From positions 62,001-126,000 of the forward strand of contig CAVRGN010000013.1 in NCBI GenBank assembly GCA_963720725.1: a stretch of 64,000 nucleotides of DNA, written 5' to 3'. Below are positions 24,343 through 32,544 of this stretch, in pieces. The position numbers and the translations under genes are program-made. Under the pieces are notes generated by a model, which was not told the DNA's origin, did no database searches, and saw only the letters and a list, made by a program, of their open reading frames with translations. This DNA comes from Benzoatithermus sp963720725 (GTDB taxonomy: Bacteria > Pseudomonadota > Alphaproteobacteria > Geminicoccales > Geminicoccaceae). Numbering within the stretch: the first letter of the stretch is position 1; every line of letters begins with the position of its first letter.

Positions 24343-25461
24343 TCAGGCATTCCACGCCGTAGAGGCGGTGTCGGGATAGAGGGGTCCACCGCCGCTGGCA
24401 TAGGCCATGCCGTCGGTCCAGACTTCCGTCTCGCGGTCGAGCGGCCGGACGTTCCGTACCGGCCAGCACAGGGGCACCAGCTTGCTGAGCTGGTCGATCA
24501 CCTCGCTCCGCATCGGCTCCGGCCATTCGCCTCGGCCGCCGCTGCCCTGATCGGTGCGGAAGGTGATGCTCGAGCCGCCGCCCGCCCCGGCCTCCGGCGT
24601 GCCGTCCACAACATAGAAGCCATAGTGCAGGAGGCAGTCGAACAGCCGCAGGCCGCGGGTCGACAGACCCAAATTGTTGCGGAGGTTGCGATCGATCCAG
24701 CGGATCACGAACCGCGTGCCGTAGGGTATGTCGCCGAGATTCTCGTCCAGATTGCCGGCGGTGCTGTCCCTGCCATAAGCCGGCCACACCCAATGCTTGG
24801 CCAGGATGTGCGTTTCCGGCGGCGCTGTCTTGCGGGTCGCCAGGACGTTCAGGCAGTGGCGGATCGGGCCCGGGTCGTCGCGCCTCAACTCGTCGAAGCG
24901 CAGCATGGAGCTCGGCCACCGAAGCCGGCTGGCGCTGCTACCCTGGTCGAGACCATCCGCACCGTCGCCGGTATCCGTGCCGGCCAGGCCATATTGGCGA
25001 CGCAAGGTCGCCCGGTTTTCAGACACGAAGCGGGCCGAATAGAACAAGTCGCCGATGTCCTCCCCTCCGCCATCGCGCGGGTACAGGAGCACGTTGCTGT
25101 CGGTCAGCTTCGGGGTCTCGGGTGGGTAGGGAGCGCTCTCCGGGACGCGGCAGGCGAAGGGCAGGGTGGCGCTGCTGGTGTCCGGGTTGCGCTGGACCGT
25201 GACCAGCGGATCGGACCGCTCGACCGGGCGGTGGAACTTGATGCCCACCGGACCAGGCAGCAGGACGGTCGTGACCATCGTCATGCGACCCCGCGTCGCC
25301 GGGCCGGTGGTGCCGGGTATGCCGTAGTACACGCTCGGATTGTTGACGGCGTCGGCCCCCGGCAGCCCGCGCCCTACCGGCCGATGGTTGGCAGCCGACT
25401 TTTCGAACGGGACGGCAAGGAGCCGCGTGAGGTCCGGATCGCGCCCGACGAGGGGGATCAT
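24343..25461 (-). CDS. AHHRPIG-type domain protein (copy B), coupled to the collagen-like gene
   Basis: The 372-residue protein has no signal peptide visible. It carries KSAANHRPVGRGLPGADAVN near residue 17. Further blocks are LDQGSSASRLRWPSSMLRF, DPGPIRHCLNVLATR, AKHWVWPAYGRD, ENLGDIPYGTRFVIRW, NNLGLSTRGLRLFDCLLHYG with FYVVDG, and MAYASGGGPLYP. All of these align in order with the C-terminal ~390 residues of the protein at 26100-29585. The family is uncharacterised. ATG 25461 overlaps the stop of the collagen-like gene by four bases (ATGA), so the two are translationally coupled and probably act together. Export route is unclear because no secretion signal is seen. Confidence 0.7.
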   Translation of the reverse strand: MIPLVGRDPDLTRLLAVPFEKSAANHRPVGRGLPGADAVNNPSVYYGIPGTTGPATRGRMTMVTTVLLPGPVGIKFHRPVERSDPLVTVQRNPDTSSATLPFACRVPESAPYPPETPKLTDSNVLLYPRDGGGEDIGDLFYSARFVSENRATLRRQYGLAGTDTGDGADGLDQGSSASRLRWPSSMLRFDELRRDDPGPIRHCLNVLATRKTAPPETHILAKHWVWPAYGRDSTAGNLDENLGDIPYGTRFVIRWIDRNLRNNLGLSTRGLRLFDCLLHYGFYVVDGTPEAGAGGGSSITFRTDQGSGGRGEWPEPMRSEVIDQLSKLVPLCWPVRNVRPLDRETEVWTDGMAYASGGGPLYPDTASTAWNA

Positions 25462-26057
25462 CGCAGGAGCCGCCAGTCGGAGCCGCTGGTCTGCATGACC
25501 ACCGCCCGGAGCGGGCCGGTCGCGACATAGCTGGTCAGCGGCGCGGACGCACCGCTGGCCCGCAGGGTAACTCCGGGTGCCGGCACGAAGGTCACGGCCA
25601 CATCCGGCTCGATCAGGAACACGAGGTTGCGCCAAGACCGGAAGCCCGCGGGCCCGGTGGCACCATGCAGACGGTTCGGCAGGCTGACGGTCGCGGGCGC
25701 GCTCGGCACCAGCAGGATCTGGCCGCCCTCGGCGTCGACCGCGCTCGGAATATAAGGAAAGCCTGTGATCGGCCCGCCCTCGATCGCGACCGTGGCCGGC
25801 GCGCCGGGTGAGCCGGCATCACCCTGGGGGCCAGCCGGCCCCATGGGACCGCGTGGTCCGGCGGGACCCGGCGCGCCCGGCGGAATCGCCGCCACCTGCG
25901 CCATCGCTGTCGTCGCGGCGGCACGAGCCGCCGCGACATCGTTCGTCAGCGCGGCCAGATTCTCTTGGATCGGATGGACCGCCGTGGTGATCAGGCCGGT
26001 GATGGCCTCTTCGGCCGCGGTGCCGCTGGCCTTGAGCGCGAGCTCGGCGATGTTCAT
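25458..26057 (-). CDS. Collagen-like repeat protein
   Basis: The 199-residue protein has an N-terminal helical part (MNIAELALKASGTAAEEAIT and LTNDVAAARAAATTAMAQVA). A short run of nine Gly-X-Y triplets follows at residues about 60-86 (GAPGPAGPRGPMGPAGPQGD and onward), then a ~110-residue beta-rich C-terminal domain (SLPNRLHGATGPAGFRSWRN, LVFLIEPDVAVTFVPAPGV). This coil-collagen-globular plan is found in bacterial surface proteins and phage tail fibres, where the Gly-X-Y run forms a triple helix. No signal peptide or membrane segment is seen. It lies 42 bp after the large repeat-protein gene and overlaps the downstream gene by ATGA, so it belongs to a three-gene unit. Confidence 0.75.
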   Translation of the reverse strand: MNIAELALKASGTAAEEAITGLITTAVHPIQENLAALTNDVAAARAAATTAMAQVAAIPPGAPGPAGPRGPMGPAGPQGDAGSPGAPATVAIEGGPITGFPYIPSAVDAEGGQILLVPSAPATVSLPNRLHGATGPAGFRSWRNLVFLIEPDVAVTFVPAPGVTLRASGASAPLTSYVATGPLRAVVMQTSGSDWRLLR

Positions 26058-26099
26058 GAGTGGATCCTTGCGAAGGTGTGGACGGCAAGGTCGGTCGCG

Positions 26100-29000
26100 T
26101 CAGGCGTCCCAGGCGGAGTTCAGGCTGCCGGAGCCGAGCGGACCGCCCCCGCCCGCATAAGGCAGACCGTCGGAGTGCCGCTCGGTCTCGGAGTTGTGGG
26201 GACGCGGGTTTCGCAGCGGGTAGATCAGGGGCAGCAGCTTCTGCAGCTGCGTGTCGAGATCGTCGACCACCGTGCTGGACACATCCTGGTCGATGCGCAG
26301 CTGCAGCACGCCGCCGCCGGCGGAATACTGGCCCTGGCCATCGATGATGTAGCAGCCGAAGTAGAGGAAAGTGTCGAACAGGACGAGGCCGCGCGCGCTC
26401 AGGCCGAGCGAGCCCCGCTGCGTGCGGTCCTGCCAGCGGATGAAGATCCGCGTGCCGTAGGGCAGGTCGCCGGTGTTGTAGCCTGCATTGCCGGCATTGC
26501 CGTCGGTGAACATGGCGGGCCAGACCCGCTTGTCGCTGAGCACGTGCGCCGTGGCAGGAGCGCCCTCGTTGCTGTGGCGGGTCGCCGTGACGTTGAGCGC
26601 GTGGCGGATCGGCGCCGGACTGGCGGGGTTGATCTCGAAGCCGCGCAGGACCGTGCTCGGGAACCGCAGGCCCGAGGCGCTGCTGCCGCGATCCCAGCTG
26701 TCCGACCCGTCGGGCATGTCCATGCCGCCCAACGGGTACTCGTAGCGACGTTTGGCCTGATTGGCGCTGTCCTCGAAGTTGAAGAACAGATCGCTCATGT
26801 CCGTCGCCGAGCCGTTGCGCGGCCACAGCTGGATGACGTCGTCGCCGGAGGTCGAGGGATAGGGGACCCCGCCCGGCATGCGCAGCGTGAACGGCAGCTT
26901 GTTGCTGCCAGGAGCGCCCGGCTCGTCGCCGATCGTGCGCTGTGGGTCCGTGCTGCCCACCCTGTAGATGTACTTGCGGCCCTGCTGGCTGGCACCGCAG
27001 CGGAACAGCTTCACGTTGGCCAGCCGCCCGCGCGAGTTGAGGGCACCGGGCGCCTCGTAGGAGGGGCTGGAGGCAGTCGGATTGGCGGTGCCGCCTGGGA
27101 CCCCGGCCTCCGCGCTGGCGCCGATCGGCCGATGGTGGGCGCTCCATTTGTTGAATGGGTTGAGGAACAGGTCGACGCTGCTCGAGGCGGCTACCGTGCC
27201 GTAGATCCGGCTGCGACTGGTCCGTCCGCCCGGATCGCGCAAGCTGAACTCGATCACGAACGCGCCCGCGGCGGCGAGGTCGGGGGTGAAGCGCACCTGG
27301 CTCGCGTTCGGCACCGTGACCGTGCCCGCGCCGGTGATCAGCACGGCGTCGGTGACGGTGAGCGTGTCGCCGTTCGGGTCCCAGGCCGCACCGGTCACGG
27401 TGTAGTTCTTGGCTTGGCCGGCATTGGCGGTCTGCCCCTTGAGCGGCAGGGCCACCGGGCTGCGGTTGGTCTCGGTCACCGCGTTGGCGTCGCCGATGCC
27501 GTAGACCAGCCGCGGATCGAGCATCGCCGCGGTCATGGCCTCGGTCGCCGCCACCGGCAAGGCAGCGGCGCAGAAGCCGAGGAAGGCAAGCTTGCCCGTC
27601 CAGTGGATCAGGTCGCCGCGGCCGCCCGCACCCCATTCCAGCGTGTCGGAGATACTCAGCGTGCCCGCCAGGTTGGCGGTGACCTGGCCCGGCACCGTGG
27701 CGGCTCCGTCGATCGCCATGCGCATGGGCGAGCCGGCCGCTGCCACGAACGCCACCGCCTGCGGCTGCGTGGTCTGGCGCTCGTTGGCGCTCTGGAACTG
27801 GTGGAGCGTGGTGCCGAACTTGGCCGTCGCGGTCAGCCGGTTGTTCTCGTTGGCGAAGTGCAGGCTGAGCTCGGCCGCGGCACCGGCCGCGACGTTGAAG
27901 ACCTCGGACTTCTGGTCGGTCCGGCCGGCCTGGTGCAGGCTGAGCACGGTCAGCGCCGACAGCCCGTTCAGCCAGGCGCTGCTGGCCTGGGTGAACTTGT
28001 CGTCCACGCCGTCCAGACTGGCCGCGGGCCAGAGGCCGAGGGACGCGGCCGTGGGCCCGCTCGCGACCAGGTCGCGGCCCTGGCCGCTGCGGTCGGCGCC
28101 GGAGAGGCCGGCGTACCAGGCGAGCCATCCGCCGGCGCGGGCGGCCGCACTATCCTCCTCCGAGCCGGTAAGACCCGCCCTGCCGGTGTAGAGGAAGACG
28201 CTCTCGGCCGACGCCAGCGCGCGCGGCATGTTGACCAGGGCCAGGAGTGTGCCGGTGGCCCCGTCATATTTGAGGATGACGTGGCCGAGCTTGATGCCGG
28301 CCGCCGACTCGAACCGGATGTCCCAGCCCGAGGCACTCTGCACCGGACCGCCATTGGCCGAGGATTTGAGGTCGTCGCGCTGCTCGGCCACCGGTAGCAG
28401 GAAATTGTCGAGGACCGGCGCGCCCGCCGTCCAGGCCGGCAGGCGCAGCTCGTGCTGGTTCTTGTATCCGTTGGCGAAGGTGGCGATCGGCGCCGCGCTG
28501 ACGCTGATGTGGACGTCGGCCTCGGCGATCGAGTTACCGTCGGTGACCTGGTAGCTGAAGCTATCGGTGCCGATGAAGCCGGGGGCCGGGTTGTAGGTGA
28601 CGCGGCCGTCCGCCTGCAGCGCGATGTCGCCCGAGATCGGCAAGGTCAGCGCAGCGAGCCTCAGGCTGTCGCCGTCCGGATCATTGTCGTTGGCGAGCAG
28701 GTCGAGGGTCACTGGAGCGCCTTCGGTGCGGGCAAAGTCGCTCACCGCCACCGGCGGCGCATCGGCGGCCGTGACCGTCACGGTCGCATGGCCCGTGGCG
28801 GTGTCGCCCTCCCGGTCCGCGACGATGTAGCTGAAGCGGTCCGTGCCGCTGAAACCGGGCTGCGGCGCGTAGATCAGACGGTGGTCGGGGGTGGGTGAGA
28901 GCGTGCCGTGCGAGGGCATGGTGAAGCCGCGCAAGCTGACGGGGCCACCGTCGGGATCCTGGTCGTTGGCCAGCACGTCGAGCGTGACCGACTCGCCCTC

Positions 29001-29585
29001 CGCGGTGACTGCGGCGTCGTCCCGCGCCAGCGGCGGCGTGTTGGCGATCCCGACCGTGATCCGCACCTGCGCGGTGGCGGCGGCGCCCATGCCGTCGCCC
29101 ACCGTGTAGGCGAAGCTGTCCAGACCGGCGAAGCCCGGCTGCGGCACATAGCGGATGCTGCGGTCGGGGAGCACGGTGACGGTGCCGTGGCCCGGAGCGT
29201 CGATGGCGAGCAGGTTGAGCGGGTCGCCGTCCGGGTCGTTGTCGTTGGCCAGCACCGCGATGTCGACCGGCGACCCGGCCACCGTGCCGATCTCGTCCTC
29301 GACGGCAACCGGGGCCGTGTTCGGCCGCCGCACGTCGATGGTGACCTCGCCGTCGGCCGTCCCGCCGACCCCGTCCCGCACCGTGTAGGCGAACGCGTCC
29401 ACGCCCACGAAGCCCGCCGCCGGCGTGTAGGTGAAGGTCCGGTCGGGATTGAGGACCAAGCTCCCATGCACGGGCAGGGTGTAGCCGACGATGGTCAGGG
29501 AGCTGCCTTCGTCATTGGCGAGAACCGCGATGGTGACGGGCACGCCCCGCAGGGTGCTGGATAGGTCGGGCTTGGCTATGGGCAC
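26100..29585 (-). CDS. Large repeat surface protein: cadherin-like repeats, DUF2341/LamG-like region, AHHRPIG-type C-terminal domain (copy C)
   Basis: The 1161-residue protein begins with four cadherin-like/Big-type repeats of about 95 residues (1-380). Each ends in the pattern GTVTVLPDRSIRYVPQPGFA then GLDSFAYTV and carries VLANDNDPDGD calcium-site-like motifs. Residues about 390-520 resemble DUF2341 (HELRLPAWTAGAPVLDNFLL, VFLYTGRAGLTGSEEDSAAA). Residues 520-700 are LamG/concanavalin-like (AASLDGVDDKFTQASSAWLN; LAFLGFCAAAL). One more Ig-like repeat follows (GAAWDPNGDTLTVTDA), then from about residue 775 the domain shared with copies A and B, starting DLFLNPFNKWSAHHRPIG. There is no Sec signal; the repeats and acidic composition would suit type I secretion, but no ABC/HlyD exporter is in the window. 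It is the first gene of the unit. AT-rich DNA at 29600-29660 probably holds its promoter. Confidence 0.75.
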   Translation of the reverse strand: MPIAKPDLSSTLRGVPVTIAVLANDEGSSLTIVGYTLPVHGSLVLNPDRTFTYTPAAGFVGVDAFAYTVRDGVGGTADGEVTIDVRRPNTAPVAVEDEIGTVAGSPVDIAVLANDNDPDGDPLNLLAIDAPGHGTVTVLPDRSIRYVPQPGFAGLDSFAYTVGDGMGAAATAQVRITVGIANTPPLARDDAAVTAEGESVTLDVLANDQDPDGGPVSLRGFTMPSHGTLSPTPDHRLIYAPQPGFSGTDRFSYIVADREGDTATGHATVTVTAADAPPVAVSDFARTEGAPVTLDLLANDNDPDGDSLRLAALTLPISGDIALQADGRVTYNPAPGFIGTDSFSYQVTDGNSIAEADVHISVSAAPIATFANGYKNQHELRLPAWTAGAPVLDNFLLPVAEQRDDLKSSANGGPVQSASGWDIRFESAAGIKLGHVILKYDGATGTLLALVNMPRALASAESVFLYTGRAGLTGSEEDSAAARAGGWLAWYAGLSGADRSGQGRDLVASGPTAASLGLWPAASLDGVDDKFTQASSAWLNGLSALTVLSLHQAGRTDQKSEVFNVAAGAAAELSLHFANENNRLTATAKFGTTLHQFQSANERQTTQPQAVAFVAAAGSPMRMAIDGAATVPGQVTANLAGTLSISDTLEWGAGGRGDLIHWTGKLAFLGFCAAALPVAATEAMTAAMLDPRLVYGIGDANAVTETNRSPVALPLKGQTANAGQAKNYTVTGAAWDPNGDTLTVTDAVLITGAGTVTVPNASQVRFTPDLAAAGAFVIEFSLRDPGGRTSRSRIYGTVAASSSVDLFLNPFNKWSAHHRPIGASAEAGVPGGTANPTASSPSYEAPGALNSRGRLANVKLFRCGASQQGRKYIYRVGSTDPQRTIGDEPGAPGSNKLPFTLRMPGGVPYPSTSGDDVIQLWPRNGSATDMSDLFFNFEDSANQAKRRYEYPLGGMDMPDGSDSWDRGSSASGLRFPSTVLRGFEINPASPAPIRHALNVTATRHSNEGAPATAHVLSDKRVWPAMFTDGNAGNAGYNTGDLPYGTRIFIRWQDRTQRGSLGLSARGLVLFDTFLYFGCYIIDGQGQYSAGGGVLQLRIDQDVSSTVVDDLDTQLQKLLPLIYPLRNPRPHNSETERHSDGLPYAGGGGPLGSGSLNSAWDA

Positions 29586-29722
29586 GAACGATCTCCGCAG
29601 GACTGGTATTCGTTCCTGTTACCTAAGCATTTCTTCCTATCAAAAGTCAAGTTGCTTTATGCGTGCGCCCCTCGCTCGAGTCGGGGCCGGCCGCTCCCGA
29701 CCGGAAAGGAGAATGCCCGTGC

Positions 29723-31222
29723 CTAGGTGGCGAACAGATCCCGGAAGCGGTCGCGCAGCTGGTTCTTCTGCACCTTGCCCATGGCGTTGCGGGGAAGCTC
29801 CGCCACGAGCTTGATGTGCTTGGGCAGCTTGTAGCGGGCGAGCCCGTCGGCGAGCCGGTCCAGCATGGCCGCCTCGTCGAGCTTGGCGCCCGATTTCGGG
29901 GTGACCACGGCGACGACGCCTTCGCCGAAGTCAGGATGCGGCACCCCGACGACCGCCGCCTCGGCGACCCCGGGCAGCGCCTCGATCGCACCCTCGACCT
30001 CCGCCGGATAGACGTTGAAGCCGCCGGAGATGATCAGGTCCTTGCCGCGGCCGGAGATGAACACGTAGCCGCGCCGGTCGACATAGCCCAGATCGCCGGT
30101 CACGAAGAAGCCGTCGGGGCGGAACTCGGCCGCGGTCTTCTCCGGCATGCGCCAATAGCCCTTGAACACGTTGGGACCGCGCACCTCGATCATGCCGATC
30201 TCGCCCTGCGGCAAGGGCTTGCCGGTCTCGGGATCGCTCACGCGCAGCTCCACGTCGGGCAGCGGGAAGCCGACGCTGCCGGGCACGCGTTCGCCGTCAT
30301 AGGGGTTGGAGCTGTTCATCCCGGTCTCGGTCATGCCGTAGCGCTCGAGGATCGCGTGGCCCGTGCGCTCCTGGAACTCCCTGTGGGTCTCCGCCGACAA
30401 GGGTGCCGAGCCCGAAACGAACAGGCGCACATGCCCGACCAGGTCGCGGGTGAATGCGGGGCTGCCGAGGAGGCGGGTGTAGAAGGTCGGCACCCCCATC
30501 ATGGCGGTGGCGCGCGGCAGCAGCGCCAGGATCCGGTCGAGCTCGAAGCGCGGCAGGAAGAGCATCGACGCGCCGGAGGTCAGCACGATGTTGGTGGCGA
30601 CGAACAGGCCGTGGGTATGGAAGATCGGCAGCGCGTGGAGCAGCCTGTCGCCGGCGGTGAACCGCCACAGATCGCGCAGGCTGAGGGCGTTCGAGGCCAG
30701 ATTGCCATGGCTGAGCATCGCACCCTTGGACCGGCCGGTAGTACCCGAGGTGTAGAGGATCGCGGCAAGGTCGTCGCGGCGCCGGTCGACATCGGCGAAG
30801 GCAGGATCGGCCGCCAGCACCGCGGGCCACAGGCTGCCCTCGGCGGCAGCTCCCAGCGTCTCGGTCCGAACGCGCGGGACGGGCGAGGTGCCGCCCGGGC
30901 CGGTGACCAGCAGGCGCGGCTCGGCGTCGGTCAGGAAATAGCGGAGCTCCGCCTCGGTGTAGGCGGTGTTGAGCGGCAGATAGACGGCGCCGGCACGCAG
31001 GCAGCCCAGATAGAGCAGAAGTGCTTCGGGACTTTTTTCCACCTGAGCGGCGACGCGATCGCCGGGCATGACGCCGAAGTCCTTGAGGACCCGGGCCACC
31101 CGTCCGGACAGGTCCAAGAGCTCGCCGTAGCTGAGCCGGCCGCCGTCCGGCTTCTCGAGGAAGGTGCGGCCAGGATCGGCGGGAAAGTTCCGGCGGAAGG
31201 TCTGGAACAGGCTCCCGTTCAT
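29723..31222 (-). CDS. matB: Malonyl-CoA synthetase
   Basis: The 499-residue AMP-forming ligase activates malonate with ATP and CoA. ANL-family motifs are in order: A3 AILYTSGTTGRSKGAMLSH (residues about 150-168), A4-A5 PIFHTHGLFVATN and ILERYGMTETGMNSSNPYDG, with the substrate-defining TETGM(N)S of malonyl-CoA synthetases. A7-A8 is FVTGDLGYVDRRGYVFISGR with the hinge GRGKDLIISGGFNVYP, and the catalytic lysine is in LPRNAMGKVQKNQL. ATG 31222 overlaps the stop of the decarboxylase gene (ATGA). Together with the decarboxylase and TRAP transporter it forms a malonate catabolic operon. Length is normal. Confidence 0.92.
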   Translation of the reverse strand: MNGSLFQTFRRNFPADPGRTFLEKPDGGRLSYGELLDLSGRVARVLKDFGVMPGDRVAAQVEKSPEALLLYLGCLRAGAVYLPLNTAYTEAELRYFLTDAEPRLLVTGPGGTSPVPRVRTETLGAAAEGSLWPAVLAADPAFADVDRRRDDLAAILYTSGTTGRSKGAMLSHGNLASNALSLRDLWRFTAGDRLLHALPIFHTHGLFVATNIVLTSGASMLFLPRFELDRILALLPRATAMMGVPTFYTRLLGSPAFTRDLVGHVRLFVSGSAPLSAETHREFQERTGHAILERYGMTETGMNSSNPYDGERVPGSVGFPLPDVELRVSDPETGKPLPQGEIGMIEVRGPNVFKGYWRMPEKTAAEFRPDGFFVTGDLGYVDRRGYVFISGRGKDLIISGGFNVYPAEVEGAIEALPGVAEAAVVGVPHPDFGEGVVAVVTPKSGAKLDEAAMLDRLADGLARYKLPKHIKLVAELPRNAMGKVQKNQLRDRFRDLFAT

Positions 31223-32544
31223 GCGACGCTCTCCGGCGCGGGCTGGACCGCGGGCAGGTGGCGGCGGACGGCATCCGCTGACACCACGGTTCCCGCGTTG
31301 GCGAAGGCCTCGTGGTTGGCCTCGATGAAGCGCAGGTCGTAGAGGTAGTTGACCATCAGCCCGTGCGCCTCCCGCATGCCCTTCGCGGACGGGTCGCCCA
31401 GCAAATTGATGCGCTCCAGGCGCGCGCCATTGCCCAGGTGGAACCGGGCGACCGGATCCAGCGGTTTGCCGCCCGGGTCCTTTGCGGTCAGGAGATAGCG
31501 GGCGGCGAACTGCAGGAACTGGGCGCGGACGCGCGGTTCCGTCGCGGGGTCCTGGTGCCAGCCCGGATCGAACGACGGAGCCTCGGCCTGCCGCGCGAGC
31601 CAGGCCGAGAAGCCCGGCACCGGCGACAGGGTGACGAAGGTGGCCAGGGCGGGCAGCTCGCGCTTGAGCTCCTCGACCACCTGCTTGATCAGGAAGCTGC
31701 CGAACGACACGCCGCGCAGGCCGGGCTGGCAGTTGCTGATCGAGTAGAACACGGCCGTGGTCGCCTCGCCCGCCGGCAACACGCCACGCTCTTCGGCCAA
31801 CAGCTCCCCGATCGTGCCGGGAATTTCGCGGGTCAGCGCCACCTCGACGAAGATCAGCGGCTCGTCGGCGAGCGAGGGGTGGAAGAAGCCGAAGCAGCGG
31901 CGATCGGCGGGCTGGACCCGGCGGCGCAGGTCGTCCCAGCCCTGAATCTCGTGGACCGCCTCGTAGCGGATGATCCGCTCGAGGATGTCGGCCGGGGTCG
32001 ACCAGTCGATCCGCCGCAGCATCAGGAAACCGCGGTTGAACCACGAGCCGAACAGATGCGCGAAGTCGTCGTCGACCTTGCGCAACGACGCCTCCCGGCC
32101 GCCATGGAGGAGCAGATCCGCGCGCATCCCGACCAGGGCCGCCGTGCCGCCCGGCGCCAGGTTGAGCCGCCGGAACAGTTCCTGCCGCGGCGGCTCGACC
32201 ACCTCCAGCAGCCGGCGCAGATGGGCCGGCGAGTCCTGCCGCTCATAGGCCTCCCAGGCGCCGCGCATGGCGTCCGGGTTCGGGTCCATGTCCCGTGCGA
32301 GCAGGCGGAAGAAGTCGATCCGCACCGCCATGGTTTCCGCGGCGTAGCGGTCCAGCAACCGTCGTGCCAGGGCCACGCCCGATGCTTCGCCGCGCCCCGA
32401 CAGGAGCTCGCGGGCGAGACTCTCCAGCGTCTCCGGCGGCCGCGGCCGGGTGCGCGCCCCGGGTCGGGCCGGCGACCGGTCGATCAGCGCGCGTCCCCGC
32501 TCGGCGATGCTGCCCAGCATGTCCTGGAAGAAGCTGGTGCTCAC
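31219..32544 (-). CDS. matA: Malonyl-CoA decarboxylase
   Basis: The 441-residue enzyme decarboxylates malonyl-CoA to acetyl-CoA. It has the helical N-terminal oligomerisation domain (ALARRLLDRYAAETMAVRID, FFRLLARDMDPNPDAM). The GNAT-like catalytic domain follows: RRCFGFFHPSLADEPLIFVE near 215, VFYSISNCQPGLRGVSFGSF near 270 and KQVVEELKREL, with the conserved serine/histidine segments FHPSL and ARFHLGNGARLERINL and then GLMVNYLYDL. The GTG start at 32544 overlaps the TRAP large-permease stop (GTGA) and its own stop overlaps matB (ATGA), so the whole operon is translationally chained. Family length and motifs are intact. Confidence 0.9.
   Translation of the reverse strand: MSTSFFQDMLGSIAERGRALIDRSPARPGARTRPRPPETLESLARELLSGRGEASGVALARRLLDRYAAETMAVRIDFFRLLARDMDPNPDAMRGAWEAYERQDSPAHLRRLLEVVEPPRQELFRRLNLAPGGTAALVGMRADLLLHGGREASLRKVDDDFAHLFGSWFNRGFLMLRRIDWSTPADILERIIRYEAVHEIQGWDDLRRRVQPADRRCFGFFHPSLADEPLIFVEVALTREIPGTIGELLAEERGVLPAGEATTAVFYSISNCQPGLRGVSFGSFLIKQVVEELKRELPALATFVTLSPVPGFSAWLARQAEAPSFDPGWHQDPATEPRVRAQFLQFAARYLLTAKDPGGKPLDPVARFHLGNGARLERINLLGDPSAKGMREAHGLMVNYLYDLRFIEANHEAFANAGTVVSADAVRRHLPAVQPAPESVA

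Noticed and set aside
29622..29650. TTGACT-17-CTTAGG on the minus strand as promoter of the cadherin-repeat gene
   Set aside because: The -35 box is reasonable and the region is AT-rich, but the -10 match is too weak to list as a feature.
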